Part shown: piece after piece, positions 1 to 8,746 of the stretch
Layout: the number at the start of each line of letters is the position of its first letter
Position numbering within the stretch: the stretch's first letter is position 1
Origin: Sphingobacterium sp. SRCM116780
GTDB taxonomy: Bacteria; Bacteroidota; Bacteroidia; Sphingobacteriales; Sphingobacteriaceae
Direction: 5' to 3'
Assembly (NCBI RefSeq): GCF_021442025.1
Contig: NZ_CP090446.1
Coordinates: 2,976,001-3,040,000, forward strand
Length of the DNA: 64,000 nt
Program-made: the position numbers and the translations under genes
Notes under the pieces: model-generated
Databases searched by the model: none
The model's input: only the letters and a program-made list of their open reading frames with translations
What the model was told of the DNA's origin: nothing

Positions 1-445
1 CTTGCAACTGATCTATCGCAGCAGGGCGGTAAACGTCACCTGCAACCAATAAAGGTTTTTTTCCTTTTTTATCTTTTAAATGTAGTGCTAGTTTTCCTGA
101 AAATGTTGTTTTACCAGCACCATTTAAACCAGCAATCAATATAACAGTAGGATTTTTAGAAGTCTCTAATTCTGTAACAGAACCTCCCATTAAATCCGTC
201 AACTCATCGCTCATGATTTTTGTCAACAATTGACCTGGAGAAATGCTTGTTAATACATTTTGTCCTAAAGCTTTTTGTTTGACATCGTCTGTAAATGTTT
301 TTGCAGTTTTATAATTCACATCGGCATCCAATAATGCCTTGCGAATTTCTTTCATCGTTTCTGCAACGTTGATTTCGGTAATACTACCTTGGCCTTTTAA
401 AACCTTAAAGGCTCTATCTAATTTATCCTGTAAGTTCTGAAACAT
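1..445 (-). CDS. ffh: Signal recognition particle GTPase Ffh, N-terminal part (cut by window edge)
   Basis: Reverse-strand frame starting at the ATG complement 443-445 and running off the left edge, so about 148 N-terminal residues are visible. It begins [20 protein letters not shown], the helical N domain of SRP54/Ffh, and reaches the GTPase P-loop GLNGAGKTT followed by the conserved KLA and a [12 protein letters not shown] stretch. Ffh binds signal sequences of nascent membrane proteins with SRP RNA and delivers ribosomes to FtsY. The G domain remainder and the methionine-rich M domain lie outside the window. Identification is firm from the N domain plus P-loop; nothing odd is visible. Confidence 0.95.
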   Translation of the reverse strand, partial: MFQNLQDKLDRAFKVLKGQGSITEINVAETMKEIRKALLDADVNYKTAKTFTDDVKQKALGQNVLTSISPGQLLTKIMSDELTDLMGGSVTELETSKNPTVILIAGLNGAGKTTFSGKLALHLKDKKGKKPLLVAGDVYRPAAIDQLQ

Positions 446-537
446 GATAATTGTAAGTCTATGCTATATAAAAAGCAAAGTTAAAAAAATTGTCGGAAGC
501 TCAAGCATATAGAATTCAATTCCAAGCATTAAAAGCA

Positions 538-575
538 TAAAAAAAGGCAAACATGTATAAAATGCTTGCCTTTTT
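538..575 (-). terminator. Rho-independent terminator of the YugP-like protease gene
   Basis: Arms AAAGGCAA and TTGCCTTT with a loop of about 15 nt. Read on the minus strand the hairpin is followed by a run of seven T, just after the stop codon of the gene at 599. Confidence 0.7.
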
Positions 576-598
576 CATTTGATGGCGAATTAAAGCGA

Positions 599-1282
599 TT
601 AATTCCTTCTACCAAATAACATAGATGCATAATACAATAAAGTTACCAATGCACTTAACGCCGCTACTACATAGGTCATTGCTGCCCATTTTAAAGCATC
701 TCTAACGCCCTCATCCTCTGCTGCACTATGGGTTACTCCATTATTACTTAACCATGCCTTAGCACGATTAGAAGCATCGAATTCTACAGGAAGTGTCACA
801 AAACTAAAAATAGTTGTTATGGCTAACGCCGCAACACCAATCGCCAGTAAAATATAAATTTTAGAAAACACCATCAACATAACTCCTAACATCAAGATCC
901 AAGAAGTTAGTTTTGAAGCAAAGTTAACCATTGGAACCATAGCAGATCTAAATCCCAACCATTTGTAAGCCGTAGCATGTTGGACAGCATGACCACACTC
1001 GTGTGCCGAAACTGCTGCAGCAGCTATGCTCCTACCACTGTATACTTCAGGACTTAAGTTCACGGTCTTATCTGCTGGGTTATAATGATCTCCCAAACGA
1101 TCTGGGATCGAAACGACATTTACGTCATAAATACCATTATCATGAAGCATTTTTTGAGCTACTTCAGCCCCTGTAAGACCACTGGTCAAAGGAATTTCTG
1201 AATATTTTTTAAACTTATTTTTAAATCGGGTTTGTACGATCAGGCTGACAACCATGATCCCTATAAATAAAATCCAATACAT
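599..1282 (-). CDS. Zinc-dependent membrane protease, YugP-like
   Basis: A 227-residue protein with an N-terminal membrane helix (about residues 2-16), the zinc-metallopeptidase motif HECGH at 94-98 inside AHECGHAVQH, and two to three hydrophobic helices in the second half (about 118-162 and 205-222). This layout matches the YugP/neutral zinc metallopeptidase 2 family, with the active site close to the membrane. Substrate is unknown in this family. It is a single gene, followed by its own terminator, between ffh and an ECF sigma factor, and context does not suggest a pathway. Family is certain, function is not. Confidence 0.9.
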   Translation of the reverse strand: MYWILFIGIMVVSLIVQTRFKNKFKKYSEIPLTSGLTGAEVAQKMLHDNGIYDVNVVSIPDRLGDHYNPADKTVNLSPEVYSGRSIAAAAVSAHECGHAVQHATAYKWLGFRSAMVPMVNFASKLTSWILMLGVMLMVFSKIYILLAIGVAALAITTIFSFVTLPVEFDASNRAKAWLSNNGVTHSAAEDEGVRDALKWAAMTYVVAALSALVTLLYYASMLFGRRN

Positions 1283-1440
1283 AATCTTTCGTTCTTTTCT
1301 TAATGATTATCAAAATACATTCCATCCTCTTATATCGGACAAAATTTCACTTACTAAAGCACTTAAATGATTCAAGATGGTAAAATACAGTAAAAAGTCA
1401 AACAGAAATATGCCATTATTGCATAAAAAGTCAAAAACAA

Positions 1441-1475
1441 AAAAGGATGTACTTTAAAAAGTACATCCTTTTTTA
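1441..1475 (-). terminator. Terminator hairpin downstream of the ECF sigma factor
   Basis: Near-perfect stem AAAAGGATGTACT / AGTACATCCTTTT with a short A-rich loop and T/A runs on both sides, so it could act in either direction. It lies 17 nt past the stop codon of the sigma factor gene. Confidence 0.8.
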
Positions 1476-1491
1476 ATATCATTAAGATTTT

Positions 1492-2082
1492 CTAATTAAT
1501 CTGTAACATCAAACTTTCTCCTTCAATCATTTTTCTTAGATTGGTCAATGCATAGCGCATACGACCTAGTGCAGTATTGATGCTGACTTCTGTAATATCC
1601 GCAATATCTTTAAAACTCATATCGCAAAAGTGTCTCATAATTAGCACTTCTTTTTGATCGTCTGGTAATTTTTGAATCATTCTTTTCAAATCAATATCTC
1701 GTTGTTCTTTCAGCATCTTTGATTCCACATTCTCATCGCTAAATTCTAGCACATCGAAAATATCAAACCCTTCTGTATTCACAATATTTGGGGCTCTTTT
1801 TTCTCTTCGGAAATGATCGATGATCATATTGTGTGCAATACGCATCACCCAAGGTAAAAATTTACCTTCATCATTGTATTTTCCACCTTTTAATGTATTG
1901 ATGACTTTGATAAAAGTTTCTTGAAAAATATCTTCAGCAAGATATTCATCTTTCACTTTCATGTAAATGGATGTATATATTTTTGATTTATAACGCTCTA
2001 ACAAAGCTGCTAACGCTGACTCTTTACCACTTAAATATATGTGGATTAATTCTTGATCCGTTTTCTTATTTAAAATACTCAT
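1492..2082 (-). CDS. RNA polymerase sigma factor, ECF (sigma-70 family)
   Basis: 196 residues. Region 2 covers about residues 22-95, with the core-binding and -10 recognition segment ending in WVMRIAHNMIIDHFRR. Region 4 covers about 132-185 and contains a helix-turn-helix with LPDDQKEVLIMRHFCDMSFK and a second helix ending in NTALGRMRYALTNLRK. No region 3 or extra C-terminal domain, as expected for ECF factors. No anti-sigma gene lies beside it: it is flanked by a protease and glyA, each with its own terminator, so it may be a free-standing, transcriptionally controlled ECF of the kind common in Bacteroidota. Target promoters cannot be predicted from here. Confidence 0.93.
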   Translation of the reverse strand: MSILNKKTDQELIHIYLSGKESALAALLERYKSKIYTSIYMKVKDEYLAEDIFQETFIKVINTLKGGKYNDEGKFLPWVMRIAHNMIIDHFRREKRAPNIVNTEGFDIFDVLEFSDENVESKMLKEQRDIDLKRMIQKLPDDQKEVLIMRHFCDMSFKDIADITEVSINTALGRMRYALTNLRKMIEGESLMLQIN

Positions 2083-2261
2083 ACCTCACCTATTTTTAGC
2101 AGTTACCAAATTAATTAATTAACACCTGTTTAAAAAAGTAAATGTATTCCGTATAGTAGTTCGTTTAGTTTGTGATCAATTTTTGTATAGTCAAAGCAAG
2201 AAAAAATTATCCAGTAATCAAATTATTACAATATTTTTTAAGACTTTTTAACACTTTGCAC

Positions 2262-2293
2262 AAAAAAAGTGCCTCAATTTAAAATTGAGGCAC
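2262..2293 (-). terminator. Terminator of glyA
   Basis: Stem GTGCCTCAATTT / AAAATTGAGGCAC at 2269-2293. On the minus strand it is followed by seven T (plus-strand A run 2262-2268). It is 34 nt past the glyA stop. Confidence 0.85.
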
Positions 2294-2326
2294 TCAGTAA
2301 GTTATCAGTATGATAAATGTAAATTT

Positions 2327-3598
2327 TTATTTATAAAGAGGGAAAGCTGCCATCATCTCTCTCACTTTTGAATGGATGTTAGCTAACTCAGACTCATTAG
2401 ATGCATTTGTAATTGCTGCATCAATCAATTCACCAATTTGAATAATTTCTGTTTCTTTGATACCACGTGAAGTAATCGCAGCTGTACCAAAACGAACACC
2501 TGAAGTTACAAATGGAGAACGTGAATCAAAAGGAACCATATTTTTATTTGTAGTGATACCTGCTTTACCCAAAACAGCTTCTGCTTCTTTACCTGAAATA
2601 TCTTTATTTCGTAAATCAACCAACATTAAGTGATTGTCTGTACCACCAGAAATAATTTTGTAATCTCTTTCAACAAAGAATTGGGCTAAAGCAGCTGCGT
2701 TTTTCTTTACTTGAACAATATAATCCATATATTCATCCGAAAGAGCCTCACCATAGGCAATAGCTTTTGCTGCTATTGTATGTTCCAAAGGCCCACCTTG
2801 CGTACCTGGGAAAACAGCTAAATCTAATAATTGTGTGATGGTACGTGTTTCGCCCTTTGGAGTTTTAACTCCCCAAGTATTTTCGAAATCTTTGCCAACC
2901 ATAATCATACCACCACGAGGTCCACGAAGTGTTTTATGTGTGGTCGTTGTCACGATATGACAATAAGGAAGTGGATCATTTAACAACCCTCTAGCGATTA
3001 ATCCTGCTGGGTGTGAAATATCTGCTAAAACTAAAGCACCGATTTCATCGGCTACTTTACGAATACGGGCATAATCCCAATCACGAGAGTAGGCAGAAGC
3101 GCCACAGATAATCATTTTTGGTTTCTCACGAAGTGCTGTTTCCTCTAATTGTTCGTAATCAATTAAACCTGTATCTTCTTTTACACCGTAAAACAACGGT
3201 TGGTAGATTTTACCTGAAAGATTTGCTGGAGAACCATGTGTTAAGTGACCACCATGTGATAAATCAAGTCCTAAAATTTTGTCCCCTGGCTTTATTGTAG
3301 CCAAGAAAACAGCTGCATTTGCCTGCGCTCCAGAATGTGGTTGTACATTTACCCATTCTGCACCAAATAATTGTTTAGCTCGATTAATAGCAATTGTTTC
3401 AATTTCATCGACAACCTCGCAACCACCATAGTAACGTTTTCCTGGTAAGCCTTCAGCATATTTGTTTGTCAAAACTGAACCTGCAGCTTCCATAACTTGT
3501 TTAGAAACGAAGTTTTCTGAAGCAATTAATTCGATACCCTCTTCTTGGCGTTTAAGCTCATCAGCTATCAAATTGAAAATGGCTTGATCTCTTTCCAT
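2327..3598 (-). CDS. glyA: Serine hydroxymethyltransferase
   Basis: 423 residues, the normal length for bacterial SHMT. It converts serine and tetrahydrofolate to glycine and 5,10-methylene-THF, the main cytosolic source of one-carbon units. Visible landmarks are LIASENF near residue 24, the tetrahydrofolate/PLP segment [13 protein letters not shown] at 48-59, and the PLP-binding lysine in [14 protein letters not shown] (Lys222). The gene is monocistronic, with a terminator behind it and a probable promoter box CAAATATA (minus-strand TATATTTG) at 3643-3650. Start chosen at the ATG giving the standard SHMT N-terminus. Confidence 0.98.
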   Translation of the reverse strand: MERDQAIFNLIADELKRQEEGIELIASENFVSKQVMEAAGSVLTNKYAEGLPGKRYYGGCEVVDEIETIAINRAKQLFGAEWVNVQPHSGAQANAAVFLATIKPGDKILGLDLSHGGHLTHGSPANLSGKIYQPLFYGVKEDTGLIDYEQLEETALREKPKMIICGASAYSRDWDYARIRKVADEIGALVLADISHPAGLIARGLLNDPLPYCHIVTTTTHKTLRGPRGGMIMVGKDFENTWGVKTPKGETRTITQLLDLAVFPGTQGGPLEHTIAAKAIAYGEALSDEYMDYIVQVKKNAAALAQFFVERDYKIISGGTDNHLMLVDLRNKDISGKEAEAVLGKAGITTNKNMVPFDSRSPFVTSGVRFGTAAITSRGIKETEIIQIGELIDAAITNASNESELANIHSKVREMMAAFPLYK

Positions 3599-3642
3599 TG
3601 TTTTAATATAGTATAAAATATGAATATTATGATTTTATTCTA

Positions 3643-3650
3643 CAAATATA
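3643..3650 (-). promoter_or_regulatory. Probable -7 box of glyA promoter
   Basis: The minus-strand sequence TATATTTG matches the Bacteroidota TAnnTTTG -7 consensus and lies 45 nt upstream of the glyA ATG. A convincing -33 TTTG at the right spacing is not seen. Confidence 0.45.
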
Positions 3651-3661
3651 GTATAATACTT

Positions 3662-3689
3662 AAAAAGAGCTTCACAAATGCGCTCTTTT
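3662..3689. terminator. Terminator-like hairpin upstream of glyA
   Basis: Stem AAAAAGAGC / GCTCTTTT with an 11-nt loop and flanking A and T runs. No complete gene ends here. It may insulate glyA or be left over from rearrangement next to the inverted-repeat element at 3757-4105. Confidence 0.45.
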
Positions 3690-3756
3690 ATTGCAAAATA
3701 TCACAAAAACCCCCTCTTTATTATGATTTATTTAATTATTGTTTCAATATATCTTA

Positions 3757-4105
3757 ACTCGTTGGGTGTAATTAAATTGTTTGATTTTTCCACCTTTTCA
3801 GCTGATTTCGCTTTTATTTAAGAATAGACGAAGTGTTATGGATGAACATCTCAACCCCGATAAACGGTTAAAGATGTCCCAGGGATCAAATTAAAACCAA
3901 ATTAGAACCAACTCTGGACTGTGAGTACCTTGCCTGTAGGGTGGGAGCGCCGTGTGAGTACAGTAAAAGGTGGACTCACGGTGCACGCACCGTGCTCTCA
4001 CTGTGCTCACAGGTAGGAATTGGTCCCAATTTGGTCTCCAGTTAATCCCCGTCATTGCCTGGTTTGGGCGATTTATTTTACTTCAAATAATTATACCCAA
4101 CGGGT
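3757..4105. repeat. MITE-like inverted-repeat element, about 349 bp
   Basis: The ends form an inverted repeat: 3757-3773 (ACTCGTTGGGTGTAATT) and the reverse complement of 4089-4105 agree at 15 of 17 positions. Direct copies of ATCTTA lie at 3751-3756 and 4107-4112, one base out from a perfect target-site duplication. Inside are nested imperfect repeats: 3897-3911 with 4020-4034 (13/15), 3954-3965 with 3999-4010 (10/12), and a hairpin CACGGTGC-AC-GCACCGTG at 3977-3994. The central 140 bp is clearly richer in G+C than the surroundings and contains repeated GTGAGTAC-like words. No credible ORF is inside. It looks like a non-autonomous mobile element or a structured intergenic repeat; no second copy was noticed in this window. 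Confidence 0.6.
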
Positions 4106-4268
4106 CATCTTAATTTCCCAAATTAAGGATTTGTTTCTCGCGTCATCAAAAAGCTTCATACATCTCGACATAAATATCTGTTATACTGATCTATCTCACT
4201 CCTATTCTATCACTATGTTTGATCAGTGTCATAAAACTGAAGCCATCAAAACTTTGTATAAAAATATG

Positions 4269-4276
4269 TAATTTTG
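4269..4276 (+). promoter_or_regulatory. Probable -7 box for the IscA-type gene
   Basis: TAATTTTG matches TAnnTTTG and ends 26 nt before the ATG at 4303. The -33 element is weak. Confidence 0.4.
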
Positions 4277-4302
4277 TATAAGTTGATTAAAATATTATCA
4301 CG

Positions 4303-4656
4303 ATGAATACAGAAACGATAACAGAGAAAGCACCTTTAACATTAACTGAAGGAGCAATAAAGGAGTTAAAAAAACTGAAGGATCAACAAGAGATTTCAGA
4401 CGATTTTGGATTGCGTATTGGTGTTGAGGGCGGGGGTTGTTCTGGAATGAGCTATATTTTAGGTTTCGACCAAAAAAAAGAAGGTGATAGCGAATATAGC
4501 ATTGATGGTATCCGTGTTTTTATGAATAAAGCACATGGTTTATATCTAGCAGGAATGGAAGTTGATTTCAAAAATGGCTTAGATGCTCGTGGATTTACAT
4601 TTAACAACCCAAATGCTTCCAGTACTTGTGGTTGCGGAAGTTCTTTCTCAGCATAA
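4303..4656 (+). CDS. Iron-sulfur cluster assembly accessory protein (IscA/HesB family)
   Basis: 117 residues of the A-type Fe-S carrier fold. The three conserved cysteines are present: Cys46 in GGGCSGMSY and Cys109/Cys111 in the C-terminal TCGCGSSF. These ligate iron or a [2Fe-2S]/[4Fe-4S] cluster that is passed to apoproteins. The gene stands alone, not in a suf or isc operon, and has its own terminator. The family is certain; whether it corresponds functionally to IscA, SufA or ErpA cannot be told from the sequence, so no symbol is given. Confidence 0.95.
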   Translation: MNTETITEKAPLTLTEGAIKELKKLKDQQEISDDFGLRIGVEGGGCSGMSYILGFDQKKEGDSEYSIDGIRVFMNKAHGLYLAGMEVDFKNGLDARGFTFNNPNASSTCGCGSSFSA

Positions 4657-4677
4657 ACTAAACAAATAGACATATAA

Positions 4678-4714
4678 ACAAAGCCCAATATTTCAATAAT
4701 ATTGGGCTTTGTTC
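4678..4714 (+). terminator. Terminator of the IscA-type gene
   Basis: Perfect 15-bp stem (4678-4692 with 4698-4712) around a 5-nt loop, 21 nt after the stop codon. The T run is short. Confidence 0.75.
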
Positions 4715-4882
4715 GTTCATAACAGCTGCCATAATAATCATTCAAAAATAATTATTGATTTTCAGTAAAAATTGATTAATTTAACAGTCATTTACCTTAA
4801 AAAGGCTGCTCATTTTTTCACTTTCAGCTTTCAGCTTAATTGATTAAATTAGCGACCTTTAGAAAAAGAATACGAGACACTG

Positions 4883-7800
4883 ATGTATAAAGAATATAAG
4901 CAGCTTAATTTGCCAGAAATAGGCAAAGAAATATTGACCCGTTGGGAACAGGAAAAAATATTCGAAAAAAGTATCACAAACCGTCCAGCAAGCAAGCCTT
5001 ATACGTTTTATGAGGGACCACCTTCGGCTAACGGTATGCCTGGTATTCACCATGTAATGGGTCGTACAATCAAAGATATCTTCTGTCGTTATAAAACTTT
5101 AAAGGGATTTCAGGTAAAACGAAAAGGTGGCTGGGATACGCACGGTCTTCCTATTGAACTTGCAGTAGAGAAAACACTTGGAATTACAAAAGAGGATATT
5201 GGTAAAAAGATATCGGTTGAAGAATACAATGATGCTTGTCGTAAAGAGGTCATGAAGTACACTGATGTATGGAATGACTTAACGACGAAAATGGGCTATT
5301 GGGTAGATCTAGAACATCCCTATATCACCTATCAGAATGAATATATTGAGACACTTTGGTATTTATTAAAGGAATTATACAAAAAAGGTCTCTTATACAA
5401 AGGCTATACTATACAGCCCTATTCTCCAGCAGCTGGTACAGGATTGAGTTCACATGAATTGAATCAACCAGGAACGTATAAGGATGTAAAGGATACCACT
5501 ATCGTTGCTCAATTTAGATTGATCAAAGATCAGCTTCATCCTGCTATGGATAAATTGGTAGAAGATGAATCTGAAGATGTTGCCTTTATCGCTTGGACAA
5601 CGACCCCATGGACTTTACCTTCCAATACCGCATTAGTTGTTGGTAAAAAAATCAACTATGTTAAAATTAGAACTTTCAACCAGTATACAGGGACTCCAGT
5701 TTCCGTGATCTTGGCTAAAGATTTAATTTTAAAACATTTCAAAGCTGAAGGAAAAGAGGCTTCTTTTCAAGATTATACTTTAGGAGATAAAATCATCCCT
5801 TGGGAAGTCGATACAGAATTTACTGGTGAGGAACTTATTGGTTTACGCTACCAGCAATTGATGCCTTATATCACTTCGGATGAATTGCAGGAGAAAGCTT
5901 TTCGGGTGATTCCTGGTGATTTTGTAACTACGGAAGATGGTACAGGTATCGTCCATGCTGCCCCAACCTATGGTGCAGATGACTTTAGAGTCGCTAAGGA
6001 ACAAGGAGTACCTGGAATTTTGGTTAAAGATGAAAACGGAAAAGAAATACCTACAGTAGATCGTACCGGACGTTTCATCAAGGAAATAACTGACTTCGCT
6101 GGACGTTTTGTCAAAGAAGAATATTATGCTGATGCAGAACGAGCAGATAAAGATTTCCGTCCAACGGATGTGCTTATTGCTATTAAATTGAAAGAAGATA
6201 ATAAAGCATTTGACGTTAAAAAATATGAGCATACTTACCCACACTGTTGGCGTACAGATAAACCGGTCTTATACTATCCTTTGGATAGCTGGTTTATCAA
6301 ATCTACAGCTGTAAAGAATGATTTAGTTTCCTTAAATAAAACCATTAACTGGAAACCAGAAGCGACAGGTTCTGGACGTTTTGGTAATTGGTTAGAGAAC
6401 TTAGTGGACTGGAACTTATCTCGTTCTCGTTATTGGGGAACTCCTCTTCCAATTTGGCGTTCGGAAGATGAAAATGAAGAAGTCTGCGTGGGCTCTATGC
6501 CTGAACTGAAATCTTTATTGGAAGCTTCATTGCTTTCAAATGTATTATCAGAAGAGGAAAAAGCAACAAACAAATCCTATTTAGATAAATTTGGGACAGA
6601 GAAATTGGACTTGCATCGTCCTTACGTAGACGATATTATTTTAGTATCGGATGCCGGTCAAAAACTATTCCGTGAGCCTGACTTGATTGATGTTTGGTTT
6701 GATTCGGGAGCGATGCCTTATGCACAATGGGGATTAGATTATGACAAGTTATCAAAAGGAGAAGCATTGCCATTTAAAAATGGTTATAATGAAGCTTTCC
6801 CTGCTGATTTTATTGCTGAGGGTGTTGATCAAACACGTGGTTGGTTCTTCACATTACATGCCATATCAACCATGCTTCAGAAATCTGTTGCTTTTAAAAA
6901 TGTTGTTTCTAATGGACTTGTATTAGATAAGAATGGAAATAAAATGTCTAAACGTCTTGGTAATGGTGTTGATCCATTTGCAACTTTAGATCAATACAGT
7001 GCTGATGCTACTCGTTGGTATATGATCAGCAATGCATCTCCATGGGACAACTTAAAATTCAATGTAGAAGGTTTAGACGAAGTTCGTCGTAAATTTTTTG
7101 GTACTTTATATAACACGTATGCATTCTTCGCACTATATGCGAACATTGACAAATTCAGTTACGCTGAAGCAGATATTGCTTTAGAGAAACGTCCTGAAAT
7201 CGATCGTTGGGTGATTTCATTATTGAACAGTTTAACAAAAGAGGTTGATGAATATTTCGCAGATTTTGAACCGACCAAAGCGGCTCGTGCGATCCAAAAT
7301 TTTGTAGATGAGCATTTAAGTAACTGGTATGTTCGTCTTTGTCGTCGTCGCTTTTGGAAGGGTGAATATTCAGAAGACAAAATTTCAGCTTATCAAACTT
7401 TATATACCTGTTTGGATACGATAGCAAAATTGATGTCTCCTATTTCTCCATTCTTTTCAGATCAACTGTATTTGGATCTAAACAATGCGACTGGTAAAGA
7501 AACTTTTGAGTCTGTACATTTAGCTAATTTTCCAATTTATCAGGAACAGTTGGTTGATAAAGACTTAGAAGAGCGAATGGCTTTAGCGCAAGATATTTCT
7601 TCGTTGACACTTTCACTGCGCAAAAAAGTGGGCATCAATGTACGTCAACCTCTAAACAAAATCTTACTTCCTGTTTTAGATAATAGTTTTCAAGAACGCG
7701 TAGAAAAGGTAAAAGATTTAATACTTTCAGAAACGAATATCAAAGATATTCAATTCATTACCGATACTACAGGCATTATTAAGAAAAAAATAAAGCCGAA

Positions 7801-8296
7801 CTTCAAAGCTCTTGGCTCGAAAGTTGGTAAGGACATGAAGTTAGTATCTGCAAAGATCAATGCACTTTCTACCGAAGAAGTAACACAGTTGGAACAGGAT
7901 GGCGAACTTATGTTAGCTGATACTGCCTATACAATCCAATTAAATGATGTAGAAATTATAGCAGAAGACGTTGCTGGATGGCAAGTAGCTAATTTAGCCA
8001 AATTAACCGTTGCTTTAGATGTTCATATATCAGAAGAATTAAAACAAGAAGGTTTGTCTCGTGAGCTGATTAATCGTATCCAAAATCTTAGAAAAGATAA
8101 GGGTTTTGAGGTCACAGACCGCATCATAGTTCAAGTAAGTAAAGATACTGATATTGAGGAAGCAACGAATAAAAATTTGTCTTATATTTGTACCGAAATT
8201 CTAGCCGATTCATTGAGATTTGAAGAGTCACTAACAGCCGGAGATAGTATTGATATTGACGGAAAAGAATTGAAGATATTAATCGAAAAAAATTAA
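4883..8296 (+). CDS. ileS: Isoleucine-tRNA ligase, type 2 (eukaryote-like) with GIHH signature
   Basis: 1137 residues. A class Ia synthetase that charges tRNA-Ile and edits valine. The catalytic signature lies in PPSANGMPGIHH. At the place of HIGH the sequence reads GIHH (residues 54-57, bases 5042-5053), i.e. positions 1 and 3 are exchanged. KMSKR is intact at 687-691. The editing domain (about 190-400, with AWTTTPWTLPSN) and the C-terminal tRNA-binding region are present. There is no C-terminal Cys-rich zinc finger of type 1 IleRS, which together with the length points to IleRS2. It is the only ileS in this window and sits 3 nt before a DksA-like gene, sharing a terminator at 8709. Such type 2 enzymes are known to be poorly inhibited by mupirocin. 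Confidence 0.97.
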   Translation: MYKEYKQLNLPEIGKEILTRWEQEKIFEKSITNRPASKPYTFYEGPPSANGMPGIHHVMGRTIKDIFCRYKTLKGFQVKRKGGWDTHGLPIELAVEKTLGITKEDIGKKISVEEYNDACRKEVMKYTDVWNDLTTKMGYWVDLEHPYITYQNEYIETLWYLLKELYKKGLLYKGYTIQPYSPAAGTGLSSHELNQPGTYKDVKDTTIVAQFRLIKDQLHPAMDKLVEDESEDVAFIAWTTTPWTLPSNTALVVGKKINYVKIRTFNQYTGTPVSVILAKDLILKHFKAEGKEASFQDYTLGDKIIPWEVDTEFTGEELIGLRYQQLMPYITSDELQEKAFRVIPGDFVTTEDGTGIVHAAPTYGADDFRVAKEQGVPGILVKDENGKEIPTVDRTGRFIKEITDFAGRFVKEEYYADAERADKDFRPTDVLIAIKLKEDNKAFDVKKYEHTYPHCWRTDKPVLYYPLDSWFIKSTAVKNDLVSLNKTINWKPEATGSGRFGNWLENLVDWNLSRSRYWGTPLPIWRSEDENEEVCVGSMPELKSLLEASLLSNVLSEEEKATNKSYLDKFGTEKLDLHRPYVDDIILVSDAGQKLFREPDLIDVWFDSGAMPYAQWGLDYDKLSKGEALPFKNGYNEAFPADFIAEGVDQTRGWFFTLHAISTMLQKSVAFKNVVSNGLVLDKNGNKMSKRLGNGVDPFATLDQYSADATRWYMISNASPWDNLKFNVEGLDEVRRKFFGTLYNTYAFFALYANIDKFSYAEADIALEKRPEIDRWVISLLNSLTKEVDEYFADFEPTKAARAIQNFVDEHLSNWYVRLCRRRFWKGEYSEDKISAYQTLYTCLDTIAKLMSPISPFFSDQLYLDLNNATGKETFESVHLANFPIYQEQLVDKDLEERMALAQDISSLTLSLRKKVGINVRQPLNKILLPVLDNSFQERVEKVKDLILSETNIKDIQFITDTTGIIKKKIKPNFKALGSKVGKDMKLVSAKINALSTEEVTQLEQDGELMLADTAYTIQLNDVEIIAEDVAGWQVANLAKLTVALDVHISEELKQEGLSRELINRIQNLRKDKGFEVTDRIIVQVSKDTDIEEATNKNLSYICTEILADSLRFEESLTAGDSIDIDGKELKILIEKN

Positions 8297-8299
8297 ATT

Positions 8300-8686
8300 A
8301 TGGCAACTAACAACGAAAAGACACGCTATAGCGATTCAGAGCTACAAGAGTTTAAAGGCATTATCTTAGAAAAATTGAGAATAGCAAAAGAAGAACTTTC
8401 GTCGTTGACTGCATCCTTAAATAACAGTGATGCAAATGGGACAGACGATACTGCTGGCACTTATAAAACATTGGAAGATGGTTCTGCAACATTAGAAAAA
8501 GAACAAACCAATCAATTAGCTGCACGTCAAAGAAAGTTCATTGATAACTTAGAGGCTGCTTTGGTACGTATTGAAAACAAAACATACGGCATCTGTAGAG
8601 AAACTGGAAAATTGATTCAAAAAGAAAGATTGAAAGCAGTTCCTCATACAACCCTAAGCATTGAAGCTAAAAATAAGCAGTATTAA
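8300..8686 (+). CDS. TraR/DksA-family protein with degenerate zinc finger
   Basis: 128 residues: an N-terminal coiled-coil region (about 12-95) with acidic residues (TDDTAGTYKTLEDGS), followed by the DksA-type finger region YGICRETGKLI...ERLKAVP. Only one of the four canonical zinc cysteines remains (Cys99); the others are Thr102, Ser120 and Ala123. DksA proteins enter the RNA polymerase secondary channel and modify initiation with ppGpp. Here the zinc site is probably lost, though the fold may persist. It is almost certainly co-transcribed with ileS (gap of 3 nt), and a shared terminator follows. Coupling of ileS with a DksA-like protein and lspA recurs in this phylum as far as I recall. Confidence 0.88.
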   Translation: MATNNEKTRYSDSELQEFKGIILEKLRIAKEELSSLTASLNNSDANGTDDTAGTYKTLEDGSATLEKEQTNQLAARQRKFIDNLEAALVRIENKTYGICRETGKLIQKERLKAVPHTTLSIEAKNKQY

Positions 8687-8708
8687 TTTTATTTAAATAC
8701 ATAAAAAT

Positions 8709-8740
8709 AATGGTCTTTACTTTCCGTAAAGACCATTTTT
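8709..8740 (+). terminator. Terminator of ileS-dksA-like operon
   Basis: Stem AATGGTCTTTAC / GTAAAGACCATT with loop TTTCC and a following TTT. It ends only 6 nt before the lspA ATG, so lspA would depend on read-through or a promoter overlapping this site. Confidence 0.75.
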
Positions 8741-8746
8741 ACAACT

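Noticed and set aside
4020..4271. 83-codon open frame inside and after the inverted-repeat element
   Set aside because: It starts within the repeat core, has no recognisable features, contains the iscA upstream region, and its composition is not protein-like.
4800..4882. T-box or other riboswitch upstream of ileS
   Set aside because: The leader is short, no T-box sequence or terminator/antiterminator pair is present, and T-boxes are not expected in this phylum.
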